A stretch of DNA of 64,000 nt from Massilia sp. BSC265 (lineage in GTDB: Bacteria > Pseudomonadota > Gammaproteobacteria > Burkholderiales > Burkholderiaceae_D), in contig NZ_JPXI01000029.1 of NCBI RefSeq assembly GCF_000740675.1, positions 186,001-250,000 on the forward strand, written 5' to 3'. Under the pieces are notes generated by a model that saw nothing but the letters and a program-made list of their open reading frames with translations, did no database searches and was not told where the DNA came from. Positions 8,339 through 21,118 of the stretch are shown piece by piece (within the stretch, counting starts at the first letter, position 1; the number at the start of each line of letters is the position of its first letter). A program made the position numbers and the translations under genes.

Positions 8339-9031
8339 ATGAAAGCAGAGCTCACCACTACCCGGTCCTACCGCGGGCTGTCGCAGGAAGAGCGGCGCGC
8401 CGACCGCCGGGCGCGCCTCATTGCGGCGGCAATTGCCGTCTATGGCGAACGCGGCTACCACCAGGCCACCGTGAAGGCGGTCTGCGAGGCTGCCGGCCTG
8501 ACCGAGCGCTACTTCTATGAATCCTTCCCTAACAGCGAAGCGCTGCTGATCGACTCCTTCAATGCCGTCACCTATTCGGTGCTGGGGGAAATCACCCGCG
8601 CAGCCACGGAAGCCGGACGCGGGCGCATCGCGCGTTCGCGCGCCATGCTGCACGCCTACTTCGCGGCGCTGCAGCGCCAGCCGCAGTCGGCGCGGGTCTT
8701 CCTGGTGGAGATCCGCGGCGTCAGCCGGGCCGTGGACCTGACCTTCGACGGAGCGCTGCGCGCCATCGGCCGCGAGGTGGCCCGCATCGTGGCCCCGCCG
8801 GACGCCCCCGACGACGAACTGCTGCAGGCCGGCGTGGTCGGCGGCGTGATCCACATCGCACTGCGCTGGATCGACAACGGCTATGCGCCGGACATCGATG
8901 CGGTGGTCGATACGGCGCTGCGGCTCGGCGCGGTGCTCTCTTCGGCTCAGGGAGCCGCGGCCGCGCCGCGCCATGAAAATGGCCCGGCGGGGGCCGGGCC
9001 TGGGGAGCGCGGAAGCGCTCAGAACTGGTAG
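8339..9031 (+). CDS. TetR family regulator of the monooxygenase operon
   Basis: About 230 residues. The N-terminal TetR helix-turn-helix is clear: AAAIAVYGERGYHQATVKAVCEAAGLTERYFYESF. The C-terminal ligand domain is generic. It is transcribed away from the monooxygenase-SDR-hydrolase operon and most likely represses it. ATG 8339 is chosen; a GTG two codons earlier is possible. A TAGAAT -10-like box at 8327-8332 is so close that the mRNA may be leaderless, and no ribosome site is visible. The last 19 or so codons run through the hairpin at 8981-9000 and overlap the end of the convergent outer-membrane gene by 13 bp. Confidence 0.92.
   Translation: MKAELTTTRSYRGLSQEERRADRRARLIAAAIAVYGERGYHQATVKAVCEAAGLTERYFYESFPNSEALLIDSFNAVTYSVLGEITRAATEAGRGRIARSRAMLHAYFAALQRQPQSARVFLVEIRGVSRAVDLTFDGALRAIGREVARIVAPPDAPDDELLQAGVVGGVIHIALRWIDNGYAPDIDAVVDTALRLGAVLSSAQGAAAAPRHENGPAGAGPGERGSAQNW
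8981..9000 (-). terminator. hairpin at the 3' end of the outer-membrane barrel gene
   Basis: GGCCCGGC and GCCGGGCC form an 8-bp stem with a four-base loop. On the minus strand it is followed by ATTTTC, a weak U-tract, so it probably ends the barrel gene transcript from 9525. It lies inside the 3' end of the convergent TetR gene. Confidence 0.5.
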
Positions 9032-9525
9032 GAGATACCCGCGCTCAGGTTGCTTGCGGCCTGGGAGATCTTTTGCACTTCGACGCGCGCCGAGACGGCG
9101 GGCGTGATTGCATAGTTCAGGCCGATGCCGTACAGCGCCTTGGTGGTCGAATCCTTGGCGGTGTGGCCTTCACTGCTGAAGCGGCTCTGGATGCGGGCGG
9201 CGCCGAGACGTCCGTAGACGCTCAGGCGCTCGCCGACCGGCAGGCTGCCGATCAGCGACAGCGAGGTCTGGACTGCGCGCTCGTTGGCGCTGAAGCCGGC
9301 AAAGCGGTAGTCGCGGTCGGCCAGGCGGCGGTGGCCCAGTTCGACGGCGAAGTTTGGATGGAAGTTGTAGCCGACGAAGCCGCCGAAGCTGGTGTCGCGG
9401 CCGCTCGCATCGGTGATCTTGGTGCGACCGACGTCGGCGCCGGCATAGAAGGTGTCCGGTGGTGCCGCGAAGGCTGCCGACGAAGCGATCGACAGGGCAG
9501 TTGCGGCTGCAATTTTCTTCAACAT
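9019..9525 (-). CDS. small outer-membrane beta-barrel protein, copy 1
   Basis: 168 residues with a signal peptide ending AFA and a mature start at APPDTFYAGADVGRTK. Alternating hydrophobic strands and a C-terminal SYQF (terminal Phe) fit an eight-stranded OmpA/OmpX-like barrel inserted by BAM. It is a clear paralog of the gene 68 bp upstream: the GADVGRTKI, VGYNFH and SLPVGE blocks are shared. There is no OmpA peptidoglycan-binding domain. Role unknown; such barrels affect surface adhesion or envelope stability. Confidence 0.85.
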   Translation of the reverse strand: MLKKIAAATALSIASSAAFAAPPDTFYAGADVGRTKITDASGRDTSFGGFVGYNFHPNFAVELGHRRLADRDYRFAGFSANERAVQTSLSLIGSLPVGERLSVYGRLGAARIQSRFSSEGHTAKDSTTKALYGIGLNYAITPAVSARVEVQKISQAASNLSAGISYQF

Positions 9526-9593
9526 ATGATTGCCTTTTCAGTAGTCCAGGGCCGCCGCAGCAGGCGGCGACCCTGGCGAGAGGTGAACGCCGA

Positions 9594-10115
9594 TCAGAAC
9601 TGGAAAGCCACGCCTGCGCTCAGGTTGGTCGCGTCGCTGGCAGGTTTCTGCACTTCGAGGCGTGCCGACACGGCCGGGCTGAAGGCGTAGCTGACGCCGA
9701 CGCCGTACAAGGCCTTGTTCTCCGAACCGGAATACTTGTAGTTTCCGGCCTTGGCCTTGACGCGCAGGTGGTTCACGCCGAGGCGGCTGTACACGCTGAA
9801 GCCTTCGCCGACCGGCAGGCTGCCGATTACCGAGAGGTGCGCCTGATTGACGCTTTCGCTGCCGCCGATGATGCTGGAACCCGCGCCTGCGACCAGGAAG
9901 TCGTAGTCGGCCAGTCGGCGATAGCCGGCCTCCACGGCGAAGTTCTGGTGGAAGTTGTAGCCGACGAAAGCGCCATAGCTGGTGTCACGGCCCGACATGT
10001 CATTGATCTTGGTACGGCCGACATCCGCGCCGGCGTAGAAGGTGTCCGGTTGCGCGGCAAAGGCTGCCGACGAAGCGATGATCAGGGCGGTAACGGTTGC
10101 GAATTTCTTGAACAT
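9594..10115 (-). CDS. small outer-membrane beta-barrel protein, copy 2
   Basis: 173 residues with a signal peptide ending AFA, then AQPDTFYAGADVGRTK and a C-terminal AFQF. It shares most strand segments with the downstream copy but has a different, Gly/Ser-rich loop (AGAGSSIIGGSES) where copy 1 has a shorter stretch, so the pair is a tandem duplication with divergence in exposed loops. AAGAAAGAGG lies just upstream of the ATG at 10115. The AT-rich region beyond carries palindromes that may control both genes. Confidence 0.86.
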   Translation of the reverse strand: MFKKFATVTALIIASSAAFAAQPDTFYAGADVGRTKINDMSGRDTSYGAFVGYNFHQNFAVEAGYRRLADYDFLVAGAGSSIIGGSESVNQAHLSVIGSLPVGEGFSVYSRLGVNHLRVKAKAGNYKYSGSENKALYGVGVSYAFSPAVSARLEVQKPASDATNLSAGVAFQF

Positions 10116-10174
10116 GGTGGTGCCTCTTTCTTGTAGTCATGCGCTGGGGTTGATTCCCGAGCGCGGAGCGATTA

Positions 10175-10239
10175 TTGCAGTTGGGATACACAAACTGCAA
10201 TTTTTCATTACGCACAATTTTGCAAATATTGTTTGCAAA
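10175..10239 (-). promoter_or_regulatory. AT-rich control region with palindromes upstream of the barrel genes
   Basis: An inverted repeat TTGCAGTT/AACTGCAA spans 10175-10200. Two copies of the palindrome TTTGCAAA occur at 10219-10226 and 10232-10239, centres 13 bp apart. The stretch is much more AT-rich than its surroundings and lies upstream of the barrel pair. No matching known regulator box was recognised. Confidence 0.4.
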
Positions 10240-10310
10240 TGTAACCATGTATGCACATCGCGTTTGCTCGTTAGCCCGATTCGGCAAAGCTTTTACGGTA
10301 CAGGAGAATG

Positions 10311-10334
10311 AAAAAAGCCGCCCGGATGGGCGGC
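10311..10334 (-). terminator. rho-independent terminator of the bkd operon
   Basis: On the minus strand a perfect 7-bp stem GCCGCCC/GGGCGGC (10317-10334) with a four-base loop is followed by six T residues. It lies 30 nt past the lpdV stop codon. Confidence 0.88.
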
Positions 10335-10363
10335 TTCGACAGGAGGGCGGCGCTCGGCTCGGC

Positions 10364-11770
10364 TCAAATATGCAGCGCGTGCCCCAGTGCCCGCAGGGCG
10401 GCCTCCTGGACGGCTTCGCCCAGGGTTGGATGGGCATGGATGGTGCCGGCGATATCCTCGAGCTGGGCGCCCAGCTCGATCGACTGGGTGAAGCCCGCCG
10501 CCAGCTCGGACACCGCGCCACCGACGGCTTGCCAGCCGATGATGCGATGGTCGCTCTTGCGCGCCACCACGCGCACGAAGCCGTCCGTGCTCTCGATGGT
10601 CATGGCGCGTCCGTTCGCGCTGAACGGGAAATTCGCGGTGACGATCTCGATGCCGGCCTTGTCCGCGTCCGCCGGCGACATGCCGGCCACGACGATCTCG
10701 GGATCGGTATAGCACACGGCCGGAATCGCGGCCGGGGCGAAGTGGCGGCGCTTGCCTGACACGATCTCGGCCACCATTTCGCCCTGCGCCATGGCGCGGT
10801 GGGCCAGCATCGGCTCGCCGGTGAGGTCGCCGATGGCCCAGACATTGCGCATCGAGGTGCGGCACTGGTCGTCGACCTTGACCGCGCGCCCCTCCATGTC
10901 GAGCATCAGGTTTTCCAGGCCCCAGCCCGTGGTACGCGGCTTGCGGCCGACGGCCACCAGCACCCGGTCGGCTTCGAGCAGGGACTCCACGCCGGAGGCG
11001 TCGCGCACGCGCACCCGCTGGCCTTCTTCATCCATGCCCAGCACCGAGGTGGCCAGGCGCAGCTCCACGCCCAGGCGAGCCAGCGAGGCGGCGACCGGCT
11101 TGACCAGGTCGGCGTCGTAGGCAGGCAGGATGCGGTCCGCCGCTTCGACTACCGTCACCAGGCTGCCCAGCTTGCGATAGGCGGTGCCCAGCTCCAGGCC
11201 GATGTAGCCGGCGCCCACGACCACGAGGCGCTGCGGGATCTCGCCCGGCGACAGCGCTTCGGTCGAGGAAACCACGCGGCCGCCGAAAGGCATGAAGGGC
11301 AGTTCCACCGCTTCCGAACCGCTCGCCAGCAGCATGTGCTCGCAGCGGATGCGCACCGTTGCCTCGCTGCTGCCTTCCGGCCTGACCTCGACCGTCTTGC
11401 CGTCGAGGACGGTGGCCCAGCCATTCACCAGTTTGACCCCGTTCTTCTTGAGCAGGGCGCCGACGCCGCCGGTGAGCTTCTTGACGATGCCGTCCTTCCA
11501 GGCCACGGTGCGGTCGAGCTCGATACGCGGCGCGCTGCTGGTGATGCCCAGCGGCGATGTCTCGGCCGCATAGCTGCGCGCCTTGCAGAATTCGTCGGCG
11601 GCGTGGATCAGGGCTTTCGACGGGATGCAGCCGATGTTCAGACAGGTACCGCCAGGCGAAGCGCCTTCGACCAGCACGGTCGGGACGCCCAGCTGGCCGG
11701 CGCGGATGCCGGCCACGTAGCCGCCGGGGCCGCCGCCGATGATCAGCAGGGTTGTGTTGATGGTCTCCAT
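10364..11770 (-). CDS. lpdV: dihydrolipoyl dehydrogenase (E3) of the branched-chain complex
   Basis: 468 residues, the normal E3 size. It has FAD motif [10 protein letters not shown], redox disulfide CLNIGC, NAD motif [10 protein letters not shown], and the C-terminal His/Glu pair in HAHPTLGEA. It reoxidises dihydrolipoamide on the E2 swinging arm and makes NADH. It is the last gene of the bkdA1-bkdA2-bkdB-lpdV operon, starting 4 nt after the E2 stop, so it is probably dedicated to this complex. A strong terminator follows. Confidence 0.95.
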   Translation of the reverse strand: METINTTLLIIGGGPGGYVAGIRAGQLGVPTVLVEGASPGGTCLNIGCIPSKALIHAADEFCKARSYAAETSPLGITSSAPRIELDRTVAWKDGIVKKLTGGVGALLKKNGVKLVNGWATVLDGKTVEVRPEGSSEATVRIRCEHMLLASGSEAVELPFMPFGGRVVSSTEALSPGEIPQRLVVVGAGYIGLELGTAYRKLGSLVTVVEAADRILPAYDADLVKPVAASLARLGVELRLATSVLGMDEEGQRVRVRDASGVESLLEADRVLVAVGRKPRTTGWGLENLMLDMEGRAVKVDDQCRTSMRNVWAIGDLTGEPMLAHRAMAQGEMVAEIVSGKRRHFAPAAIPAVCYTDPEIVVAGMSPADADKAGIEIVTANFPFSANGRAMTIESTDGFVRVVARKSDHRIIGWQAVGGAVSELAAGFTQSIELGAQLEDIAGTIHAHPTLGEAVQEAALRALGHALHI

Positions 11771-11774
11771 GCCT

Positions 11775-13127
11775 TTACTCCACGAAGATGGTGGCCGGGG
11801 TTTCGAGATAGCCCCGGATGGTCTGGATGAACTTCGCCGCTACCTGGCCGTCAATGACGCGATGGTCGAAGGAGGATGACAAGTTCATCATCTTGCGCGC
11901 CACCATCGCGCCATCCTTGATCACCGGACGGTCGACGATGCGGTTGGTGCCGATGATCGCCACTTCGGGCCGGTTGATGACCGGGGTGGTGACGATACCG
12001 CCCAGGGGGCCAAGGCTGGTGATCGTGATGGTCGAGCCAGTCAGTTCGTCGCGCGTGGCCTTGCCTGTACGTGCGGCTTCGGCGAGGCGCAGCACCTCGG
12101 CAGCGCTGTTCCATGGGTCGCGCGCTTCGGCGTGGCGCACCACCGGCACCATCAGTCCGGCGTCGGTCTGGGCCGCGATGCCGAGGTGGACCGGGTCGTA
12201 CTGCGTGAGCAGGTTGTTGGCGTCGTCGTAGCGCGCGTTCATCATCGGGTACTGGCGGATCGCCAGCACCACGGCGCGCATCAGGAGCGGCAGGAGAGTC
12301 AGCTTGCCGCGCTCGGCGCCATACCTGGCGTTGAGCTGGGCGCGCAGCAATTCCAGTTCGGTGACGTCGATCTCTTCCACGTAGGTGAAGTGCGGAATGT
12401 TGCGCTTGGCTTCCTGCATCTTCTCGGCGATCTTGCGGCGCAGGCCGATCACCGGCGCCGCGTGCTCGCCTTCCAGCTTGGCATAGCGGTTGTCGCTGCC
12501 GCCCCCCTGGCCGGCGCCGCGGCGGCCGGCCACGTGGGCGTCGAGGTCGGCGTGGGTGATGCGTCCCGCCGGTCCGGTGCCGTGCACGAACTGCAGTTCG
12601 ATGCCGAGGTCCCAGGCGCGCTGGCGCACGGCCGGCGCCGCCAGCGGCTTTTCGCCTTCGGCGCGCATCGGCGCCGGGCCATTCTGGTAGCTGCGGGGCT
12701 GCGGAGCCGGGGCCTTCGGCGGCGGGGGGGCGACCGGAGCAGCTGCTTTCGCAGTCGCGCCGGACGCGGCTTCGGCATGGGCCACCGCTTCCAGCTGCGG
12801 ATCGCCTATTTCCTCGGCCGGCGCGGTCGGGGCCGCTGATTTGGCCGGCTCCTGCCTGGCCTTCTCGCCGGAATAGTTACCGGCACCCTCGACTTCCAGG
12901 CGGATCAGCTCCGCGCCGACGGCCAGCGCCTGGCCGACCGCGCCGCCCAGGCTGGTGATGGTGCCCGCCACCGGCGACGGGATCTCGACCGTGGCCTTGT
13001 CCGTCATGACGTCGGCCAGCACCTGGTCTTCCTTGACCGTGTCGCCCGGCTGCACGTGCCAGGCCACCACTTCGACCTCGGCGATGCCTTCGCCCAGGTC
13101 CGGCATCTTGATGACATGAATGCCCAT
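11775..13127 (-). CDS. bkdB: branched-chain 2-oxoacid dehydrogenase E2 (lipoyl transacylase)
   Basis: 450 residues. The N-terminal lipoyl domain carries Lys44 in [11 protein letters not shown]. An Ala/Pro-rich linker follows, then an E3/E1-binding domain ([20 protein letters not shown]) and the acyltransferase catalytic domain with DHRVIDG near the end. It transfers acyl groups from E1 to CoA. The start is set by GGAGGG 9 nt upstream of ATG 13127. Only one lipoyl domain is present, as in bacterial BkdB. It lies 2 nt after the E1 beta stop. Confidence 0.95.
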   Translation of the reverse strand: MGIHVIKMPDLGEGIAEVEVVAWHVQPGDTVKEDQVLADVMTDKATVEIPSPVAGTITSLGGAVGQALAVGAELIRLEVEGAGNYSGEKARQEPAKSAAPTAPAEEIGDPQLEAVAHAEAASGATAKAAAPVAPPPPKAPAPQPRSYQNGPAPMRAEGEKPLAAPAVRQRAWDLGIELQFVHGTGPAGRITHADLDAHVAGRRGAGQGGGSDNRYAKLEGEHAAPVIGLRRKIAEKMQEAKRNIPHFTYVEEIDVTELELLRAQLNARYGAERGKLTLLPLLMRAVVLAIRQYPMMNARYDDANNLLTQYDPVHLGIAAQTDAGLMVPVVRHAEARDPWNSAAEVLRLAEAARTGKATRDELTGSTITITSLGPLGGIVTTPVINRPEVAIIGTNRIVDRPVIKDGAMVARKMMNLSSSFDHRVIDGQVAAKFIQTIRGYLETPATIFVE

Positions 13128-13129
13128 GT

Positions 13130-14181
13130 TCAGCGTCCCTCCATCGTGCGTTTCAAGGCCGCCGCAACGCGGTCCGGCCCGGGGAAATATGCCCATTCCT
13201 GCGCATGCGGGTAGGGGGTGTCCCAGCCGGTGACGCGCTCGATCGGCGCTTCCAGCTGGTAGAAGCAGTGTTCCTGCACCAGGGCCGCCAGTTCGGCGCC
13301 GAAGCCGCTGGTGCGGGTCGCTTCGTGCACGATCACGCAACGTCCGGTCTTCTTGACCGAATCGACGATGGTGTCGAGGTCGAGCGGCCAGATGCTGCGC
13401 AGGTCGATCACCTCCGCGTCGACGCCGCTCTCGCGCGCCGCCGCTTCCGAGACCCAGACCATGGTGCCGTAGGCCAGCACCGTCACGTCGTTGCCCGGAC
13501 GGACGATATTCGCCTTGTCCAGCGGCACCGTATAGTGGCCGGTAGGCACGTTGCCGAGGGCATGGCCCGACCACGGCACTACCGGACGGTCGTGGTGGCC
13601 GTCGAACGGGCCGTTATATAAACGCTTCGGCTCCAGGAAGATCACCGGATCGTCGTTCTCGATCGACGAGATCAGGAGGCCTTTCGCATCATACGGGTTG
13701 GACGGCATCACGGTGCGCAGGCCGCACACGTGGGTGAAGAAGGCTTCCGGGCTCTGGCTGTGGGTCTGGCCGCCGTAGATGCCGCCGCCGCAGGGCATGC
13801 GGATCACCATCGAGGCGGTGAACTCGCCGGCCGAACGGTAGCGCAGGCGCGCCGCTTCCGACACGATCTGGTCGGTCGCCGGATAAAAATAGTCGGCAAA
13901 CTGGATTTCGACCACCGGGCGCAGACCGTAGGCCGCCATGCCCACCGCCGTGCCGACGATGCCGCCTTCCGAGATCGGCGCGTCGAACACGCGCGACTTG
14001 CCGTACTTCGCCTGCAGGCCGTCGGTGACGCGGAACACGCCGCCGAAGTAGCCGACGTCCTGGCCATACACCACGACATTGTCGTCGCGTTCCATCATCA
14101 CGTCCATGGCCGAGCGCAGCGCCTGGATCATGGTCATCGGCATCGTGGCCGTGTCTTTTGGTTGATCGTCACGTGCCATCA

Positions 14182-14182
<1 letters not shown>
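13130..14182 (-). CDS. bkdA2: branched-chain 2-oxoacid dehydrogenase E1 beta
   Basis: 350 residues. Typical transketolase-like beta subunit blocks are present: VVVYGQDVGYFGGVFR, DAPISEGGIVGTAVG, EIQFADYFYPATDQI, CGGGIYGGQTHSQSPEA and the C-terminal VTGWDTPYPHAQE. With E1 alpha it decarboxylates 2-oxoisovalerate and related acids using thiamine diphosphate. ATG 14182 overlaps the E1 alpha stop by one base (TGATG), which implies coupled translation and equal subunit supply. Confidence 0.95.
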
Positions 14183-17271
<3,089 letters not shown>

Positions 17272-17405
17272 GATACACCCGGCCGGCGCGGCGAACGGCG
17301 CCAGGTCCCAGCTTGCTGCCATCTTGCTCCGAGTCGGTGCGATGAGATGCTTGGCCGGTCGGGCACCGAGTGCAGATGAAGATGCCCGATTCTTGCCATA
17401 CCGCT

Positions 17406-19298
17406 TCAGTGGACTACCGGCAGTTCAATATAGCTCGGGTTGGCCGCGTCATGGTGCAGCGCATTGTCGGCCACCACGCCGGTCTTCTCGCTTTCGTTCG
17501 GCCCGCCGGTGTTCAGGTTGCGCACGAACTTCGGAAAGTTCGACGAAGTCACTTCGACCCGGATGCGGTGGCCGGCGCCGAACTGGATCGCGGTGGCGAT
17601 CGGCGTTGGACGGATCGTCACGACCTGTCCAGGGCTCAGGAGCTCGGGCTTGTCGAAACCGTTGCGGTAGCGCGCGCGGAAGATGGTATCGCCGATGATC
17701 CAGGCGGTGCCGTCCGGGGCCACGTCGACCAGCTTGACGGCGAAGTCGGTATCCTTCGCGTTCGACGAGACCTTCAGGACCGCGTCCACGAAGCCGGCCA
17801 CGCTCACCGGTTTCGGCAGCGGGTCGCTGGTGTAGACCAGCACGTCGTTGCGCGCTTCCACCGGCCGCTGGTCGAAGGCGCCGGGAACGACGATGCCGCC
17901 GTTGCAGCAGTCGCCGCCGCCGATGGTCTGCACCGGATTCATCGGGTCGTAGCGGTAACGGTCCGCCGCTTCGTTGGCCGGCGGCGCTTCGGCCGTCAGG
18001 CGGCCGTCACCGTAGAGCGAATTCGCGCGGCCGGCAGAGCGCAGGTAGAGGCGCATCGGCTTGGCCTTTTCCGGCGGCCAGGTGCCCGCGCTTTGCCAGC
18101 GGTTGGCGCCCATCTCGAAATAGCGCACGTGCGGGGTGTCGGCAGGGAAGGCCTTGGCGTCGCCTTTCAGCCAACGGTCGAACCAGCCGTAGATGGCGCC
18201 GTCGACGTCGAAACTGGTGTCACCCATGTTGCGCTCGCCCACGGTCATGTTCGGGCCCAGCTTGGCAAACGCGCAGTGCGGGTTCGGCGCCACCACGGCG
18301 TACTGGTTGGCGCTGGCTTCCTTGTCGGTGCCGGCGCTGCGCGCATGGTTGAACAGCTCCAGGTTCGGGCCGATCGAGACGTCATACCAGCTGTTGAACC
18401 AGAGCGCGGGCACGCCCCAGCCCATGCCTTCGTGGTACAGGCCGCCCCGGCGCCAGGCAGGGTCGCCTGGTGTGCGCTTGATCAGGGCCTCGAAGGTGCC
18501 CGGCGGTTCGCCGAGCGAGGACAGCAGCTGGTCGACCGGCAGGTGCTTGATCTGCTTGTTCCAGTCGACCTGGGGCTTGGCGGGATGCAGATCGTTGTAG
18601 GCTTCGATGCGCGCGCGCAGCTTGTCGTCAAGGATGGCGGGCAGTTGGGCGCGCAGCGGATTGTCGACGCCGTACAGCCACACGAAGAACAGATTGCGCG
18701 GTACGCCGCCGGTGTACCAGTTGCCCTGTTCCTGGAAGCGTCCCACCTTGCCGATGCCGGCGCCGGCCGCCATCGGGACCATCGCCGCGTGCGCCGGGTG
18801 GTTCAGGCCGGCGAGGGCCAGCTGCCATTCGGCCGAGGACGAGCAGCCGAGGGTGCCGACCTTGCCGTTCGACCAGTCTTGCCGTGCGATCCAGTTCAGC
18901 GTGTCGTAGCCGTCGGTCTGCGGATTGCCGAGGATTTCCCATGTCCCGCCGGAGAAATAGCGGCCGCGTTCGTTCTGCACGATGAAGGTGTAGCCGCGCT
19001 TGACCGATTCGAGTACGTAGCGCTGGGTCGAGCCTTTCAGCTTGCCCTCGTTGTAGGGCGTCTTCCACAGGATGGCGGGAAGGCGGCCGGAGGCATTCTT
19101 CGGCATGTAGATGTCGGTCGACAGCCCGACGCCGTCGCGCATGGGCACCATCACGCTGAGACGGGACGTGGCGAGCAGCGCCAGTTCCTTTTCCAGGGCT
19201 TCCTGGCTGTACTTGCTATAGTCCTGCGCCGCAACGAGGGTGGACGCGTCGGCCGCGAACAGGGCGACCGCGACGATACTGGCGACAATCTTTTTCAA
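17406..19298 (-). CDS. exported CocE/NonD family hydrolase
   Basis: 630 residues with an N-terminal signal peptide (MKKIVASIVAVALF... ending near AAQ). The X-Pro dipeptidyl-peptidase/cocaine-esterase fold is indicated by VPMRDGVGLSTDIYMP, YTFIVQNERGRYFSGG, the nucleophile region GTLGCSSSAEW and the C-terminal jelly-roll with RIRVEVTSSNFPKF. The elbow GCSSSAEW differs from the more usual GxSYxG but keeps the central Ser. It probably hydrolyses an ester or acyl-amide in the periplasm. Substrate unknown. It stands alone downstream of aroP on the same strand. Confidence 0.87.
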   Translation of the reverse strand: MKKIVASIVAVALFAADASTLVAAQDYSKYSQEALEKELALLATSRLSVMVPMRDGVGLSTDIYMPKNASGRLPAILWKTPYNEGKLKGSTQRYVLESVKRGYTFIVQNERGRYFSGGTWEILGNPQTDGYDTLNWIARQDWSNGKVGTLGCSSSAEWQLALAGLNHPAHAAMVPMAAGAGIGKVGRFQEQGNWYTGGVPRNLFFVWLYGVDNPLRAQLPAILDDKLRARIEAYNDLHPAKPQVDWNKQIKHLPVDQLLSSLGEPPGTFEALIKRTPGDPAWRRGGLYHEGMGWGVPALWFNSWYDVSIGPNLELFNHARSAGTDKEASANQYAVVAPNPHCAFAKLGPNMTVGERNMGDTSFDVDGAIYGWFDRWLKGDAKAFPADTPHVRYFEMGANRWQSAGTWPPEKAKPMRLYLRSAGRANSLYGDGRLTAEAPPANEAADRYRYDPMNPVQTIGGGDCCNGGIVVPGAFDQRPVEARNDVLVYTSDPLPKPVSVAGFVDAVLKVSSNAKDTDFAVKLVDVAPDGTAWIIGDTIFRARYRNGFDKPELLSPGQVVTIRPTPIATAIQFGAGHRIRVEVTSSNFPKFVRNLNTGGPNESEKTGVVADNALHHDAANPSYIELPVVH

Positions 19299-19372
19299 GC
19301 TGACTCCTTCGGCTCATGGGGATCTGGAAGCTGGAGTACTACTTCATCAACAGTGCGGCTAGTGGGCCAGGA

Positions 19373-20743
19373 TCAGGCGGAGACGGGGGCGGCCGCGGCC
19401 GAGTTGCGCTGGCGCAGCCGGTAGCCGAACGCCAGCAGGGCCAGCCAGGCCGGGATCATCCACACCGACAGCCGCAGCCCCGGCGTCAGGTACATCACCA
19501 CCACGATCCCTAGCAGGAAAGCCAGGCACAGATAGTTCGTGAGCGGGAAGAACGGGCTGCGGAAGGCGGTCGCCTGGCCGGCGGCCTCCTTGGCGCGACG
19601 GAAGCGCAGGTGGCTCCAGCACACCATGCCCCAGTTGATGACGAGCGCCGCCACGGCCAGGCCCATCAGCATGCCGAAGGCTTCCTTCGGCAGGAAGTAG
19701 TTGATGCAGATGCAGATGCCGGTGGCCACCGCCGAGACGCCCAGGGCCGCCAGCGGCACGCCGCGCTTGCTCAGCGTGAGCAGGACACGCGGCGCGTTGC
19801 CCTGCTCGGCCAGGCCGAACAGCATGCGGCTGTTGGCGTAGACGCAGCCGTTGTAGACCGACAGGGCGGCGGTGAGCACCACCAGGTTGAGGACGTTGGC
19901 CACGGCATTGCTGTCCAGGGCCGCGAAGATCAGCACGAAGGGGCTGCCGCCCGTGACCACCTTCTGCCACGGGTAGAGCATCAGGAGCACGGCCAGCGCG
20001 CCCACGTAGAAGATGGCGATGCGCCAGATCGCCTGGTTGATGGCGCGCGGGATGGTGCGGCCGGGATTGTCGGCCTCGGCCGCGGTGAGGCCGATCATCT
20101 CGAGACCGCCGAAGGAGAACATGATCACCGCCATCGACAGCGCCAGGCCGGCAAAGCCGTTCGGGAAGAAACCGCCGTGCTGCCACAGGTTGGCCACGCC
20201 GGCCTGGGGGCCCGCGGTGTCGCTGATCAGGAGGTAGAGCCCGAACACGATCATGCCGACCACGGCCGCCACCTTGATGATCGAGAACCAGAATTCCAGT
20301 TCGCCGAAGGCCTTGACGTTGAGCAGGCTGAGGCAATTGACGAGCACGAAGAAGGCGAGCGCCGAGACCCAGGTCGGGATCTCGGGGAACCAGTACTGCA
20401 CGTAGATGCCGAGCGCGGACAGCTCGGCCATGCTGACGAGGATGTACATCACCCAGTAGTTCCACCCGGAGACGAAGCCGGCCATCGGACTGCCGTACTT
20501 GCTGGCGAAATAGCCGAAGGAACCGGCGACCGGCTCGTCGACGATCATCTCGCCGAGCTGTCGCATGATGAGGAAGGCGACCAGGCCGGCGATCGCGTAG
20601 CCGAGCAGGGCGGAGGGGCCGGCCTGCTGGATGGTCTGGGCGACGCCCAGGAACAGGCCGGTGCCGATGGCGCCGCCAAGGGCGATCAGCTGGATGTGGC
20701 GGTTCTTTAAGCCACGTTTGAGTTCATGCTTGGCGTTGTCCAT
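19373..20743 (-). CDS. aroP: aromatic amino acid permease, AroP/PheP type
   Basis: 456 residues with about 12 membrane segments, APC superfamily. The N-terminus LKRGLKNRHIQLIALGGAIG and the later blocks SAGF/VSGWNYW, EIPTWVSA, MFSFGGLE, AEADNP and TAALSVYN are nearly those of E. coli AroP. It imports Phe, Tyr and Trp by proton symport; PheP or a related Pro/GABA permease is the alternative. An aromatic importer fits the tyrosine-degradation genes elsewhere in the window. The upstream gap contains two GCCTTAA repeats of unknown meaning. Confidence 0.88.
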   Translation of the reverse strand: MDNAKHELKRGLKNRHIQLIALGGAIGTGLFLGVAQTIQQAGPSALLGYAIAGLVAFLIMRQLGEMIVDEPVAGSFGYFASKYGSPMAGFVSGWNYWVMYILVSMAELSALGIYVQYWFPEIPTWVSALAFFVLVNCLSLLNVKAFGELEFWFSIIKVAAVVGMIVFGLYLLISDTAGPQAGVANLWQHGGFFPNGFAGLALSMAVIMFSFGGLEMIGLTAAEADNPGRTIPRAINQAIWRIAIFYVGALAVLLMLYPWQKVVTGGSPFVLIFAALDSNAVANVLNLVVLTAALSVYNGCVYANSRMLFGLAEQGNAPRVLLTLSKRGVPLAALGVSAVATGICICINYFLPKEAFGMLMGLAVAALVINWGMVCWSHLRFRRAKEAAGQATAFRSPFFPLTNYLCLAFLLGIVVVMYLTPGLRLSVWMIPAWLALLAFGYRLRQRNSAAAAPVSA

Positions 20744-20856
20744 CGTCGGCCTTAAGGTTTTGGCAAATGCGTTGCCTTAAAGCCAGCGATTCTACTGCAT
20801 GGAGCGCAGCCGTGGACGGCTCACCGGCGAAACTTCTCCGGTAGCCGCCGGCGGGA

Positions 20857-20964
20857 TCAGAAGCGGCGGTAGGTGCGGCGGCCGAGCGGATAGCGCTGTG
20901 CCATCCTGCCGCCGAATTTTTTCCAGAGCAGGCCTGCAATGGCCATCATGATCATCTTGCGCAT
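20857..20964 (-). CDS. 35-residue basic protein
   Basis: A small minus-strand gene beginning MRKMIMMAIAGLLWKKFGGR and ending YRRF. The start is set by GGAGG 5 nt upstream of the ATG at 20964. The first part is a short hydrophobic, potentially membrane-associated helix and the rest is Arg-rich. No domain is assignable. The well-placed ribosome site is the main argument that it is expressed. Confidence 0.5.
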   Translation of the reverse strand: MRKMIMMAIAGLLWKKFGGRMAQRYPLGRRTYRRF

Positions 20965-21118
20965 GCTGTCCTCCATTCGTGTAGGGGCCGGCCGCGCGGC
21001 GCGCGGCATCGGTTCTACCTTAGCAAAAATGGAAGGCGGGCGGCGCAGGGCTGCGGCAGGCTGCCGTGAGCCGACAGTTGTACCACCGTTCTGTCCAAGT
21101 GCAGTAAAAGAAAGAGCA

